Assembly: GCA_030066795.1 (NCBI GenBank)
Contig: JASJAW010000001.1
Coordinates: 186,001 to 250,000, forward strand
Direction: 5' to 3'
Source of the DNA: Dinoroseobacter sp.
Lineage (GTDB): Bacteria; Pseudomonadota; Alphaproteobacteria; Rhodobacterales; Rhodobacteraceae
DNA length: 64,000 nucleotides
Position numbers and translations under genes: made by a program. The notes beneath the pieces were generated by a model. That model was not told the origin of the DNA. It worked only from the letters and a program-made list of their open reading frames with translations, and did no database searches. Shown here piece after piece: positions 26,370 through 35,657 of this stretch (the first letter of the stretch is position 1; each line of letters begins with the position of its first letter).

Positions 26370-27317
26370 TCAACTCGTCTCGCCCAGTAACTCGGCCGCG
26401 AGCCGGGCCACGGTCGGGCGTGCCTGCGCCGGGGTCATTCCGGGTGTCAAACGACGGTCGTACAACATCTTCAGCATCAATTCGTCCTGTGCGGTCAGTA
26501 GTGCGAACTCGTCGTCATCATTAAAGATCGAAGGGCGTGCAGTGGGGCTATCATTGGCAAGGCCAAGACCTTGCGCGATCTCTTCATGAATACAGGACCG
26601 GCGCAGTAGCGGCGGGTGCTCGGCTCGGATAACGACAAGCGCAGAGACGTAGCGATCATTTTCGGAAAACGCATTGACCGAACACATCGTGTAGCGCGGC
26701 ATCTTCGTGATGAAGTCAATCGTATTTTGTCCGACGTTCGGAACCAGCGATCGGATTAACTCTTCGGAGGCGGCCATCTCATCAACATTTAAAAAGAGCA
26801 CATGGAAGTTCGCGGAGGTCGTTGCCATGTCCATGCGCGCGCCCGTAATACCCGCGAGTCGCTCGACATAGGCAGTTAGTTCTTGCGTGGCAGACGCGCG
26901 TTGCTCAAGCGGTACACTGTCCCCGAAGTAGGGTTGCACGCGGATCGGGGTTTCCCAACGCCGCAACCGGCTTTCATTTTGTTGTGCGACGAACCTGCCG
27001 CCCAGCAAAGTGTATTCGTCAAAAAGCGCGATACGCTCAAAATTGCGCGCGAGGTCGCGGGCGTCGAATGGCGTATCCACTCCGCCGCCATCAGTGCGCA
27101 ACAAGCCTTGCGCGACCTGCCGTTGCTCCAGTCGAGTGTAGTACCGGGCAAGATCGGCAGAGGCTCGCGAGGTGGCTGGCGGTGCGGTCCGCGGCTCAGG
27201 CAGCGGACTTTGCCGCGGTCCGGTCGCTGTCGCCAGATCGCAGGCCACCAGTACGCCTGCCGCCAAAGTTGCAAACGTCCAGGCGCGCCACGCGCTATGC
27301 CGCGTGGCCCTGCGCAT
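26370..27317 (-). CDS. DUF2927 lipoprotein
   Basis: 315 aa. Leader WTFATLAAGVLVAC is a lipoprotein signal with lipobox LVAC. The DUF2927 domain covers about residues 105-290 and includes CIHEEIAQGLGLANDSP, an HExx-type motif resembling a metallopeptidase site but without the full HExxH. Expected to be anchored in the envelope facing the periplasm. Its ATG overlaps the telA stop as TGATG, indicating coupled translation. Confidence 0.85.
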   Translation of the reverse strand: MRRATRHSAWRAWTFATLAAGVLVACDLATATGPRQSPLPEPRTAPPATSRASADLARYYTRLEQRQVAQGLLRTDGGGVDTPFDARDLARNFERIALFDEYTLLGGRFVAQQNESRLRRWETPIRVQPYFGDSVPLEQRASATQELTAYVERLAGITGARMDMATTSANFHVLFLNVDEMAASEELIRSLVPNVGQNTIDFITKMPRYTMCSVNAFSENDRYVSALVVIRAEHPPLLRRSCIHEEIAQGLGLANDSPTARPSIFNDDDEFALLTAQDELMLKMLYDRRLTPGMTPAQARPTVARLAAELLGETS

Positions 27318-28495
27318 CAGGCTGAACCGGCCTCCGTTACCGCAGGCGCACGGGACTTCGCAGCCGCAAGCGCTTCGCGCAATTCGGCCTCCATGATCTT
27401 GAGTTCTTCTTCTGCAGCGGCACGTTTGGATTTGCCTTCATCCGCGATCTGCAGGCTTTCCTCGATTGTAGCGACCAATTCGGCATTTGCGGCCTTGACC
27501 GCCTCGATGTCGAAGACCCCGCGTTCCATTTCTTCGCGGACGATCTTGTTGCTCTCCCGCAGGTTCTTGGCATTCGCTGTCAGCAATTCATTGGTCAGAT
27601 CGGAGGCATCTTTCACTGCCTCTGCTGCCTCTCGTGACCTCTGGATCGTCACTGCCTGCGCAAGCTGGGTCTCCCACAGAGGGACTGTATTCACGAGTGT
27701 TGAGTTGATCTTTGTCACGAGGCTCTTGTCATTTTCCTGCACCAGGCGGATCGAGGGAAGGGACTGCATTGTGACCTGCCGGGTGAGACGCAGGTCGTGT
27801 ACACGGCGTTCCAGATCATCCCGAGCGGCCCGAAGGTCGCGCAACTCCTGAGCGACCATTACTTGCTGTTCTTCCGCGGCGGCGTCCACTTCGGCCACTT
27901 TGGCAGGGATCGTTTCAGTGTCGAGCTGTTCGATCTTGGCGTGCCCCGCGGCGATGTAGACTGCAAGCTCGTCATAGAAGTCCAGCGTTTTCTCATAGAG
28001 CTTGTCGAGCGATTTGATGTCTTTCAGAAGCGTGTGCTCATGGTTCAGAAGATTACCCGTGATCTTGTCGATCTGATCCTTAACTTCTTCATACTTCGCA
28101 ACGAATTGCGCCATCGGGGCGGCCTTGCCCATCAGCTTTTCCCACCAGCTTTGCTTGCGGCGTACATCAAGCTCATCAACCGAAAAGCCGCGGATAGTCG
28201 ACACGATATCGCGCAGACTGTCGCCCGCGGGTCCGACATCCTTATTTCGCACATCTGCCAGCATCGCCTGGCTGATCTCTTGCAGCTCGGCTTGCGCCCC
28301 GGACCCGAAACGCACGATTGACTGGGTATCGTCCATATCGATCTCGCCCATCGCTTTGCGAATGCTCTCAGCGAGCGGCGGTTTGGCGTCCTCAAGGGGA
28401 ATGAGTGACTGCTCCGGTTCGGGAAGGACACTCAAGGTGACTGCTTCCACCTCTTTCAGGGCCGCCTCCGCTTTGCTGCGTACATTTTCGGACAT
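27317..28495 (-). CDS. Toxic anion resistance protein, TelA family
   Basis: 392 aa, TelA family (PF05816), almost entirely helical with coiled coil over about residues 120-385. Signature segments are WWEKLMGKAAPMAQFVAKYE, then LLKDIKSLDKLYEKTLDFYD and VPLWETQLAQAVTIQRSREA. TelA/KlaA proteins were first tied to tellurite resistance and are part of the Ter-linked stress systems together with XpaC. The ATG at 28495 follows a GGGAGAG site 21 bp after the xpaC stop. No membrane helix; probably a cytosolic scaffold at the membrane. Confidence 0.92.
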   Translation of the reverse strand: MSENVRSKAEAALKEVEAVTLSVLPEPEQSLIPLEDAKPPLAESIRKAMGEIDMDDTQSIVRFGSGAQAELQEISQAMLADVRNKDVGPAGDSLRDIVSTIRGFSVDELDVRRKQSWWEKLMGKAAPMAQFVAKYEEVKDQIDKITGNLLNHEHTLLKDIKSLDKLYEKTLDFYDELAVYIAAGHAKIEQLDTETIPAKVAEVDAAAEEQQVMVAQELRDLRAARDDLERRVHDLRLTRQVTMQSLPSIRLVQENDKSLVTKINSTLVNTVPLWETQLAQAVTIQRSREAAEAVKDASDLTNELLTANAKNLRESNKIVREEMERGVFDIEAVKAANAELVATIEESLQIADEGKSKRAAAEEELKIMEAELREALAAAKSRAPAVTEAGSA

Positions 28496-28516
28496 CAGGT
28501 CTCTCCCTTGGCTCAC

Positions 28517-29407
28517 TCAAACTTTGGTTTTAATGCCTTCTTGCGCCAGCCGGTCGCGCAGTACTTCAATCTCTACATCTAGATCCGTGCGGTCATCTAA
28601 CAGCAATGCCTCCCGCCGCGCCGCGAAATTCGTCTCGAGATCCTTGAGCAGCGCAAGGTAATCCGCGCGTGCTTCGGCACTGCGGCTCTGTGCGTAAAAA
28701 TCCGCAAACTTCACAGTCGCGTCGCGCGCGCCCATCAAATATACGCCCAAGTATTTTCGTGCTGCGGTCAGATCGCGCGGATCGTCTTCCACCTGCCGGC
28801 ACAGAGCCCGGGCGGAGGCTTTGAATTGTTCTACTGCAAGCTCCAAAGGGCGCTCGCGCGCCCGCAGGATCGCATCGGACATCTCTGACAGGTAGTTTTC
28901 TGCTTCGTCTACAACGCGTGCCACGCGCGCGGCCTGATAGTCATCAACCCCTTCTGCGCCCTTATCTTTCAGCGGGTCTAAGCCGAAGGCCACCAGATGC
29001 AGTGCAACGCCAACAAGCCCCAATGCGACCGCTCCGATCACGCCTGTGCCATTGGCAAACGCGGCAAGCCCGATCCCCAAGCCGACCAGATCGGCGGCAA
29101 AAATCTTCCGCGGGATTGCCGGGCGCTTCGCAACATTGCGGGCGTCATAAGCTTCTTCTGCCTTGAGCCCCTCGCGCAGCAGGTATGCGCCCGCCAGCAT
29201 CACGCCCAACGCAGCGAGCGAAAGCGCCAAGCCACTCGCATCCTTGGTAAAGGCCGAAACAGCCAAGGGAAGCGGTAGCACAAACATCGCGTTCGACCGT
29301 GCGCCTAACCGAGTGCGCCGGGCACTGACAATCGGTCTTGCCGTCGTATCACCCGGAGCCGTGCTTGAACCACCGGGGCTATATTTCCCGCCAAAGCGTT
29401 GGCTCAT
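28517..29407 (-). CDS. XpaC-like (5-bromo-4-chloroindolyl phosphate hydrolysis) family membrane protein
   Basis: 296 aa. Two to four transmembrane helices (residues about 38-75 and 100-135) are followed by a helical cytoplasmic domain with DDYQAARVARVVDEAENYLS and RKYLGVYLMGARDATVKFAD, the XpaC pattern (PF10112). The family name comes from an old colour assay; no phosphatase site is visible. The ATG at 29407 overlaps the stop of a 28-codon upstream ORF (ATGA) and is preceded by GGGGGT. It is almost always found before telA, as here. Confidence 0.85.
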   Translation of the reverse strand: MSQRFGGKYSPGGSSTAPGDTTARPIVSARRTRLGARSNAMFVLPLPLAVSAFTKDASGLALSLAALGVMLAGAYLLREGLKAEEAYDARNVAKRPAIPRKIFAADLVGLGIGLAAFANGTGVIGAVALGLVGVALHLVAFGLDPLKDKGAEGVDDYQAARVARVVDEAENYLSEMSDAILRARERPLELAVEQFKASARALCRQVEDDPRDLTAARKYLGVYLMGARDATVKFADFYAQSRSAEARADYLALLKDLETNFAARREALLLDDRTDLDVEIEVLRDRLAQEGIKTKV

Positions 29408-29490
29408 GCGAGACCCCCGCCAAATCCAACATAGAGGATCAAACCCGCCAGCAGCAGAAAGCCCAGCATCCCGAGACCGCCGTTCGACAT
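29404..29490 (-). CDS. 28-residue hydrophobic leader peptide of the XpaC-TelA operon
   Basis: A short ORF reads MSNGGLGMLGFLLLAGLI, then LYVGFGGGLA and a stop. It is one predicted transmembrane helix flanked by glycines. It has its own strong ribosome site (CAGGGGGC, 5 bp before the ATG at 29490) and its stop overlaps the xpaC start as ATGA. Both facts argue for real translation and coupling. No family is recognised. It may help insert or regulate XpaC, or be a structural membrane microprotein. Confidence 0.65.
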   Translation of the reverse strand: MSNGGLGMLGFLLLAGLILYVGFGGGLA

Positions 29491-29634
29491 TATTGCCCCC
29501 TGTTTGTCCGGTCACACTCTAGTCACGGGCGTGAGCGGCGCATAGCCCGTTCAGACCTGTATGCCGCATATAAGCACAGATTTGCGCGATTTCACGATGC
29601 TCAGGCGACAGAATTTCTCTCTAGGCGACTGGGT

Positions 29635-30444
29635 TTAGCTGGTCCTGCGGCGCTTGCTCGGCGCCTTGCGCCTACGTTTTGTCGCGGCGGGTGGCGCCGG
29701 TCGGCCCTCACTTGTGTCCAAGCCCAGTTGCTCGCGCAGAACCTTGCCTTTCACTTCAGCAACCTCCCCCGGCTTCAATTCGCCGAGCCGAAAAGGCCCA
29801 TAGCCGACCCGGATCAGCCGGTTTACGGTCAGACCGATCACATCCATAGCGCGGCGAATTTCGCGGTTCTTGCCTTCGCGCAACCCAACGGTGAGCCACG
29901 CGTTCGCGCCTTGTTGCCGGTCGAGACGCACCTCCATGGGCTGGAATCGCTCGCCATCAATCGTGATCCCAGCCCGTAAAGGGGCAAGATCGCTATCGGC
30001 AGGTGTGCCCTTTACGCGGACGCGGTATTTCCGCAACCAGCCCGTTGTCGGCAGTTCGAGCCGCCGCTTGATCCCGCCATCGGTGGTCAAAAGCAGAAGT
30101 CCTTCGGAGTTCAGGTCGAGCCTCCCTACCGACATTACACGGGGGAGATCCTCGGGCAGGGCGTCAAACACGGTCTCGCGCCCCTTTTCGTCCCGCGCGG
30201 TGGTCACCAGCCCCGGGGGTTTGTGATAGCGCCACAAGCGCGGGACCTCGGGCAGTGTCACTTCGGCCCCATCCACCTCAACCTTGTCCATTTCACCAAC
30301 TTTGAAAGCAGGGGTGTCGAGGAGCTTGCCGTTCACCCGCACGCGGCCCTCGGCAATCATGCGCTCTGCGTCGCGCCGGGAGGCAACGCCCGCGCGGGAA
30401 AGGTATTTTGCGATACGGTCTTCGGGAGAGTTTTGCTCGGTCAT
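29635..30444 (-). CDS. rluB: 23S rRNA pseudouridine synthase, RluB/RsuA family
   Basis: 269 aa. N-terminal S4 RNA-binding domain (IAKYLSRAGVASRRDAERMI) followed by the catalytic domain. Motif GRLDLNSEGLLLLT carries the nucleophilic Asp (about residue 110) and GKNREIRRAMDVIGLTVNRL completes the RsuA-family signature. A basic C-terminal tail rich in Arg, Lys and Pro is typical of alphaproteobacterial RluB. The start at 30444 gives the normal N-terminus; an upstream ATG at 30507 would add 21 unlikely residues. Divergent from tadA. Confidence 0.92.
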   Translation of the reverse strand: MTEQNSPEDRIAKYLSRAGVASRRDAERMIAEGRVRVNGKLLDTPAFKVGEMDKVEVDGAEVTLPEVPRLWRYHKPPGLVTTARDEKGRETVFDALPEDLPRVMSVGRLDLNSEGLLLLTTDGGIKRRLELPTTGWLRKYRVRVKGTPADSDLAPLRAGITIDGERFQPMEVRLDRQQGANAWLTVGLREGKNREIRRAMDVIGLTVNRLIRVGYGPFRLGELKPGEVAEVKGKVLREQLGLDTSEGRPAPPAATKRRRKAPSKRRRTS

Positions 30445-30516
30445 GCCCCGCCATAGCCCGGCAACCGCAGCCCGAAAACCCCTTGCATCGCCGGCGCGTC
30501 CGCGCAACCACGGGGC

Positions 30517-30975
30517 ATGAGCCCTTTTCGTAGCTTCATGGACGTCGCCTTAGCCGAGGCCCACGCCGCCGCCACGCGGGGTGAAGTGCCAGTTGGCGCG
30601 GTTGTAATCGGTGCTGACGGTGTCGAACTGGCGCGCGCGGGTAATCGGACACGTGAACTTCACGACCCTACCGCCCACGCAGAAATCCTTGCGCTGCGTA
30701 TGGCGTGTGCATCGCTCCGCTCCGAGCGGCTGCCCGGTGCAGCACTTTATGTGACACTGGAGCCTTGTGCGATGTGCGCAGCGGCGATTTCCAACGCGCG
30801 GATCGCACGGCTTTACTATGGCGCTGCCGATCCGAAATCCGGCGGTGTTGCTCACGGCGCCCGCGTCTTCTCTCACCCGCAGTCGCACCATGTGCCCGAG
30901 GTCTATGACGGGCTCGCCGCTGCGGAGGCCGAAAGTCTTCTACGGAATTTCTTTGCAGAACGCCGCGTTCAGTGA
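30517..30975 (+). CDS. tadA: tRNA-adenosine(34) deaminase
   Basis: 152 aa. Makes inosine-34 in tRNA-Arg(ACG). Zinc site residues are visible in PTAHAEILAL (His and catalytic Glu) and TLEPCAMCAAAI (two Cys). The downstream YYGAADPKSGGV segment and length match TadA rather than a general cytidine deaminase. The intergenic distance to divergent rluB is 72 bp. Confidence 0.94.
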   Translation: MSPFRSFMDVALAEAHAAATRGEVPVGAVVIGADGVELARAGNRTRELHDPTAHAEILALRMACASLRSERLPGAALYVTLEPCAMCAAAISNARIARLYYGAADPKSGGVAHGARVFSHPQSHHVPEVYDGLAAAEAESLLRNFFAERRVQ

Positions 30976-31038
30976 GCGCCTCGGAGCACTTGGTCGCCCA
31001 TCGGTATGCAAGCCGTCGGCACGCGTTATAGCGCTATT

Positions 31039-31731
31039 CTAAAGCTCGATCGTCTCCATTACCTCTGGTGTGCGAACATCGACCCCGGGCAAGCCGTCAC
31101 GCAGAGCATCCGCCGACTGCTCCAGCATAGGGAAGGTCTTGTAATGGCAGGGGATCACGGTCTGGAAATCGAAGAAGGTTCGCGCTGCGTAGGCCGCGCG
31201 CGCCATATCCATAGTGAAATGACCACCCGCGCAGAGAATGCCGATCTCGGGTTGATGCAGGTCGTTGAAGATCTTCATGTCCGCCATCACATCGGTGTCG
31301 CCCGAGACATAAATCGTCTTATCCTCGCCTTTGATCATGAACCCGGCCTCAGCCCCAGAATACATAGGGCCATGATCCGTCCCGAGGGAGGACGAGTGCA
31401 CAGCATTCACCATCGTTACAGCCACGTCGCCCAACATTACTGTGCCGCCCTTGTTGAAACCGACAACCTCCACGCCTTCAGCTTCGGCCCAGTAGGTCAT
31501 CAGGTCATAGATGCCAACGATCGGTGCGCCGAGTTCTTTAGACAACGCCACGGCATCCGCCGTATGATCGCCGTGCCCGTGGGTGATCAGGATATGCGTT
31601 GCCCCGGATATGGCCGCGTCGCGTTGACCTTCCGGGAACACCGGGTTCCCCGTAACCCATGGGTCAATCAGTAGAAGCTGATCTCCGATTTCTATGCGAA
31701 AGCTCGCATGTCCCATCCATGTGATCTTCAT
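31039..31731 (-). CDS. UPF0173 metallo-beta-lactamase-fold hydrolase
   Basis: 230 aa. Metallo-beta-lactamase fold in the UlaG-like UPF0173 group. MKITWMGHASFRIEIGD starts the protein, ILITHGHGDHTADAV is the HxHxDH zinc motif (about residues 47-61), YVSGDTDV and PCHYKTFPML supply the later ligands. Substrate unknown. GGGAGGA lies before the ATG at 31731. Confidence 0.9.
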   Translation of the reverse strand: MKITWMGHASFRIEIGDQLLLIDPWVTGNPVFPEGQRDAAISGATHILITHGHGDHTADAVALSKELGAPIVGIYDLMTYWAEAEGVEVVGFNKGGTVMLGDVAVTMVNAVHSSSLGTDHGPMYSGAEAGFMIKGEDKTIYVSGDTDVMADMKIFNDLHQPEIGILCAGGHFTMDMARAAYAARTFFDFQTVIPCHYKTFPMLEQSADALRDGLPGVDVRTPEVMETIEL

Positions 31732-31899
31732 GTAGCGTCCTCCCGTTGTCGGCAGCGTGACGGCTGTCGCGAGGCCGGTCAAGCGCGCCGAGTGCTAAAG
31801 CTCGGCAAGCCGGAAATCCTTTTTGGTAGGGACGAGTGACATGCTATGCCGAGAATGCCTTGAGCGATTTTCGGTTCATTTTTTGGAGGTCACATCGTT

Positions 31900-32376
31900 A
31901 TGAAACAATTTGCATCGATTTTCAGCGTTCTCATAGCTTGCGGTGCAGCGCATGCGGGACAGGTTTTTGATGGCTCCGGCACCGGCACGGGACAGTCAGA
32001 AAACGAGATCATAGTTCTGGGCGAGGGACATGTCGTGATGCACTCTGTCGGCATGTACGAGCCTCTCACAACCACCGATCCGAACAGTCCGATGTCGGGT
32101 TTGCCGGGCAAGTGCTTTGGGTCAATCGAAATAAAAGGCATGTCCGCCTCCGGCACCGGGCATTGTGTTTTTGCCCGTGAGGATTCCGTTGCAGTTGTCA
32201 CGGACTGGCAGGTTACGGGTATGGAAGCCAATGGTGCTCTATCCGGACAATGGTCTGTCATAGCGGCCTCGGGGGATGCGGCGGGTCTTGCAGGAGGCGG
32301 CAGCTTTTCGAATCTGACCAACCGCGAAACCGGGCAGATGGAAAACACCATCACTGGCGCGCTAACCATGCCCTGA
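31900..32376 (+). CDS. Secreted protein of unknown function
   Basis: 158 aa. MKQFASIFSVLIACGAAHAG is a signal peptide, so the product is periplasmic or secreted. The mature part is Gly/Ser-rich and predicted beta, with two cysteines (KCFGSIEI and GHCVFARE) about 20 residues apart that may form a disulfide. I do not recognise a family. Ordinary base composition. An isolated gene between the UPF0173 hydrolase and the ceramidase-like gene. Confidence 0.7.
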   Translation: MKQFASIFSVLIACGAAHAGQVFDGSGTGTGQSENEIIVLGEGHVVMHSVGMYEPLTTTDPNSPMSGLPGKCFGSIEIKGMSASGTGHCVFAREDSVAVVTDWQVTGMEANGALSGQWSVIAASGDAAGLAGGGSFSNLTNRETGQMENTITGALTMP

Positions 32377-32455
32377 CAGTATAAAAATACACTGGCGGGC
32401 TGTTCGCTGTGCTACGCGGCTCTAGCTGTGCTCCGACGAACGAGCGGAGATATAA

Positions 32456-33133
32456 ATGGACGGCCTGCTGCGCCAGATCGACGGATACTGCGAGCGGGTT
32501 GATCCCAGTTACTGGGCCGAACCGTTCAATGCGGTCACAAACGCGGCCTTCGTCATCGCCGCCTACTTCATGTGGACGCGCGTTCGCGGTCAGAACTTAC
32601 CAATCGCGGTTGCGCTCTGCGCTATGCTTGCGGCTATCGGTGTCGGCAGTTACCTGTTTCACACGCACGCCCAGGTCTGGGCTGCGATTGCGGATGTGGT
32701 GCCGATCGTCGGATTCTCGCTACTCTACATCTTCGCCGCCAACCGTTACTTCTGGAACCTTCCGCTTTGGGGAGCGTTTCTTCTGACGCTGGGCTACCTG
32801 CCGTACTCGGCCCTTTTGACGCGGCTCTTTGAGGCTTTGCCTTTCTTCACCATCTCATCTTTCTATTGGCCGCTACCTTTGCTCATTGCGACCTACGCAG
32901 TTCTGCTACGCCATCGCGCACCCGAAACCGCCCGCGGGCTTGCAATCGGAGCGGGAATTCTGGTGGTCTCGCTGACGTTCCGCTCCATCGACGAACCGCT
33001 CTGCGATGCCCTCCCGCTTGGCACTCATTTCCTGTGGCACAGTCTGAATGGGATCATGCTCGGCTGGATGATCGAGGTGTATCGCCGCCATAGGCTCGCA
33101 GACCGTCTTGCGGGCGCCGCAGCACAGGGGTAA
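32456..33133 (+). CDS. Ceramidase/CREST-superfamily membrane protein
   Basis: 225 aa with about seven transmembrane helices. Motifs of the alkaline-ceramidase/CREST group are present: [14 protein letters not shown] near the start (conserved Glu and Asn), [13 protein letters not shown] with the His, [12 protein letters not shown] with the Asp, and C-terminal [11 protein letters not shown] with two His. These form a membrane-embedded zinc hydrolase site. The substrate in a bacterium may be a sphingolipid or another amide lipid; roseobacters make varied aminolipids, so lipid remodelling is possible. A GAGCGGAGA site precedes the ATG. Confidence 0.83.
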   Translation: MDGLLRQIDGYCERVDPSYWAEPFNAVTNAAFVIAAYFMWTRVRGQNLPIAVALCAMLAAIGVGSYLFHTHAQVWAAIADVVPIVGFSLLYIFAANRYFWNLPLWGAFLLTLGYLPYSALLTRLFEALPFFTISSFYWPLPLLIATYAVLLRHRAPETARGLAIGAGILVVSLTFRSIDEPLCDALPLGTHFLWHSLNGIMLGWMIEVYRRHRLADRLAGAAAQG

Positions 33134-33176
33134 ACCCGCCGGGACGAAAATTCGCGCCCGAAACGGAGCCACACTA

Positions 33177-33464
33177 ATGTCCATCGATATCGAGACCGCG
33201 CGCCGCGTCGCGAAGCTCGCCCGGATCAAGGTTGAAGACGATGCGCTCCCCGCGCTCGCCCATGAATTCAACGACATTCTTGGCTTCATCGAGCAACTCG
33301 GCGAGGTCGATGTGGACGATGTGGAACCAATGACCTCTGTCACACCGATGCGCCTGAAGCGCCGCGAGGATGTCATTACCGATGGTGATCAGCAGGATAA
33401 GGTTCTGTCCAACGCTCCTGATGCGCGCGAAGGTTTCTTCGCCGTGCCGAAAGTGGTGGAGTAA
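33177..33464 (+). CDS. gatC: Asp-tRNA(Asn)/Glu-tRNA(Gln) amidotransferase subunit C
   Basis: 95 aa. Standard Gat[21 protein letters not shown], then [18 protein letters not shown] and the C-terminal [16 protein letters not shown]. It stabilises the GatAB complex. gatA begins 5 bp downstream. gatB is not in the window, a common arrangement in alphaproteobacteria. Confidence 0.95.
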   Translation: MSIDIETARRVAKLARIKVEDDALPALAHEFNDILGFIEQLGEVDVDDVEPMTSVTPMRLKRREDVITDGDQQDKVLSNAPDAREGFFAVPKVVE

Positions 33465-33469
33465 GCGCG

Positions 33470-34957
33470 ATGAGCGAGCTGAATAGACTTAAAATCTCAG
33501 AAGCGCGGGACGCGCTGAAATCGGGGGAAACCACATCAGTTGATCTGACCGAGGCGTGCCTTTCAGAGATCGAAGCAGCCGACGCATTGGGTGCCTTTGT
33601 CCACAAAACCCCTGAGATCGCGCTGGAACAAGCCAAAGCCGCTGACGCACGCATCGCGGCGGGCGAGGGGGCGTCAATGACCGGCATCCCGCTCGGCATC
33701 AAGGACCTGTTCTGCACCAAGGGCGTGCCGAGCCAAGCGGCCTCCGGCATCCTCGAAGGCTTCAAGCCCGAGTACGAATCCAGCGTTACGACAAACCTGT
33801 TCGACGCCGGGTCTGTGATGTTGGGCAAGCTCAACATGGATGAGTTCGCCATGGGCTCCTCGAACGAGACCTCGGTCTACGGCAATGCGGTTAACCCTTG
33901 GCGGCGCGGCAATGAAGACACAGCGCTGACACCAGGTGGGTCCTCGGGCGGGTCAGCCTCAGCCGTGGCAGCAGATCTTTGCCTTGCCGCCACCGGAACC
34001 GACACGGGTGGTTCGATCCGTCAACCGGCGGCGTTTGTGGGCATCACCGGCCTTAAACCAACCTATGGGCGCTGCTCGCGCTGGGGGATCGTTGCGTTCG
34101 CCTCCTCGCTCGATCAGGCCGGGCCGATGACAAAGGACGTTCGCGATGCGGCGATCATGCTTGGCGCGATGGCAGGTCATGACCCGAAAGACAGCACCTC
34201 GGCCGATCTGCCAGTGCCGGATTTCGAGGCCATGCTCACCGGCGATATCCGCGGCAAGGTAATCGGGATTCCGAAAGAATACCGTATGGACGGGATGCCG
34301 GACGAGATCGAAGCACTTTGGGCGCAAGGCACCGAAATGCTGCGCGACGCAGGCGCCGAGATCCGCGATATCAGCCTGCCGCATACGAAATACGCGCTGC
34401 CCGCCTACTATGTGATCGCACCCGCCGAGGCGTCTTCGAACCTTGCGAGGTACGATGGCGTACGCTTCGGCCACCGGGCCAAGCTGAGCCAGGGTGACGG
34501 TATCACCGAGATGTACGAGAAGACCCGGGCTGAAGGCTTCGGGCACGAGGTCCAGCGCCGTATCATGATTGGCACCTATGTGCTGTCGGCGGGTTTCTAC
34601 GATGCCTATTACAACCGCGCGCGCAAGGTTCGTACACTGATCAAACAGGACTTTGAGACGGTGTTCAACGATGGGATCGATGCGATTCTGACACCTGCGA
34701 CGCCTTCGGCGGCGTTTGGTCTGGGCGAGATGTCGGATGCCGATCCGGTTCAAATGTATCTGAACGATATCTTCACTGTGACTGTGAACCTCGCCGGGCT
34801 CCCTGGCATTGCTGTACCTACCGGGTTGGATAACCAAGGCCTGCCGCTGGGCTTGCAGCTTATCGGTCGGCCGTGGGAGGAGGGCGATTTGCTAAATACA
34901 GCCTATGCACTGGAGCAGGCCGCAGGATTTGTGGCCAAGCCGGCGCGCTGGTGGTAG
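33470..34957 (+). CDS. gatA: Asp-tRNA(Asn)/Glu-tRNA(Gln) amidotransferase subunit A
   Basis: 495 aa amidase-signature enzyme that releases ammonia from glutamine for tRNA-dependent amidation. The catalytic Ser-cisSer-Lys triad is visible: Lys in [14 protein letters not shown], cis-Ser in [14 protein letters not shown] and nucleophile in [13 protein letters not shown]. Full length and normally spaced behind gatC. Confidence 0.96.
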   Translation: MSELNRLKISEARDALKSGETTSVDLTEACLSEIEAADALGAFVHKTPEIALEQAKAADARIAAGEGASMTGIPLGIKDLFCTKGVPSQAASGILEGFKPEYESSVTTNLFDAGSVMLGKLNMDEFAMGSSNETSVYGNAVNPWRRGNEDTALTPGGSSGGSASAVAADLCLAATGTDTGGSIRQPAAFVGITGLKPTYGRCSRWGIVAFASSLDQAGPMTKDVRDAAIMLGAMAGHDPKDSTSADLPVPDFEAMLTGDIRGKVIGIPKEYRMDGMPDEIEALWAQGTEMLRDAGAEIRDISLPHTKYALPAYYVIAPAEASSNLARYDGVRFGHRAKLSQGDGITEMYEKTRAEGFGHEVQRRIMIGTYVLSAGFYDAYYNRARKVRTLIKQDFETVFNDGIDAILTPATPSAAFGLGEMSDADPVQMYLNDIFTVTVNLAGLPGIAVPTGLDNQGLPLGLQLIGRPWEEGDLLNTAYALEQAAGFVAKPARWW

Positions 34958-34967
34958 GGTCTCGCGC

Positions 34968-35657
34968 ATGATCACACATTTTCGACTTCCATTGTGTCTT
35001 GCGGCGGCGTTGTTAGTCGCCGCCTGTGCATCGGCCCCAGACGATCGCGGAGTTGGCTTTACAGATTACGATCAATTCGAGGCCGAGCGCCGCGCGCGCG
35101 ATCAGGCGCTCGCGTCGGGCAACTCGATCGTTCTGCCAGCCGGGGGAGAGGCGCCCATTACGGAGATTGCTGAGCGAGCGATCAATGAAGCGGAAAGCCA
35201 GCAAGGCGCGCCGGCTGCTAGCGGGGCGGCCCCGCTAGCTGGCACATCCCTCTTGGCGCGGGGTCCCGGGATCTCTGATGAAAACGATTTTGGCGCTGTA
35301 TCGGGCCGCGTCAGTATCGAGGATGACGCAGCCCGGATCGCGGCGCAACGCGAGCTCTATCAAGTCGTCGAGCCTGAAGCGGTCCCGGCCCGGCCTGGAG
35401 GTGACAGCTTCGACGATATTGTGCGTTACGCGCTTGCGACATCTAATAGCGTTGGCGAGGCCGTCTATCGGCGCTCTGGCGGGTCGCCGGAACGTGCTGC
35501 GCGCGCGTGCGGACGCTATAACGGTCCGAACGACGCCCAACAGGCATTCCTGAACTCGGGCGGTCCTGAACGCGATAGCCGCGGCATGGATCCCGACGGA
35601 GACGGGTTTGTCTGTGGCTGGGACCCGGCTCCGTTCCGTCTCGCGGTGCGCAACTGA
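34968..35657 (+). CDS. Lipoprotein with excalibur-like C-terminal motif
   Basis: 229 aa. LCLAAALLVAAC is a lipoprotein signal (lipobox VAAC). The middle is Ala/Gln/Glu-rich and low in structure. The last 30 residues, with DPDGDGFVCGWDPAPF, resemble the excalibur calcium-binding motif DxDxDGxxC found in surface proteins. An earlier cysteine in RAACG-type context (RAARACGRYNG) may pair with it. It starts 10 bp after gatA and its stop overlaps the next coding frame as CTGA. Confidence 0.75.
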   Translation: MITHFRLPLCLAAALLVAACASAPDDRGVGFTDYDQFEAERRARDQALASGNSIVLPAGGEAPITEIAERAINEAESQQGAPAASGAAPLAGTSLLARGPGISDENDFGAVSGRVSIEDDAARIAAQRELYQVVEPEAVPARPGGDSFDDIVRYALATSNSVGEAVYRRSGGSPERAARACGRYNGPNDAQQAFLNSGGPERDSRGMDPDGDGFVCGWDPAPFRLAVRN

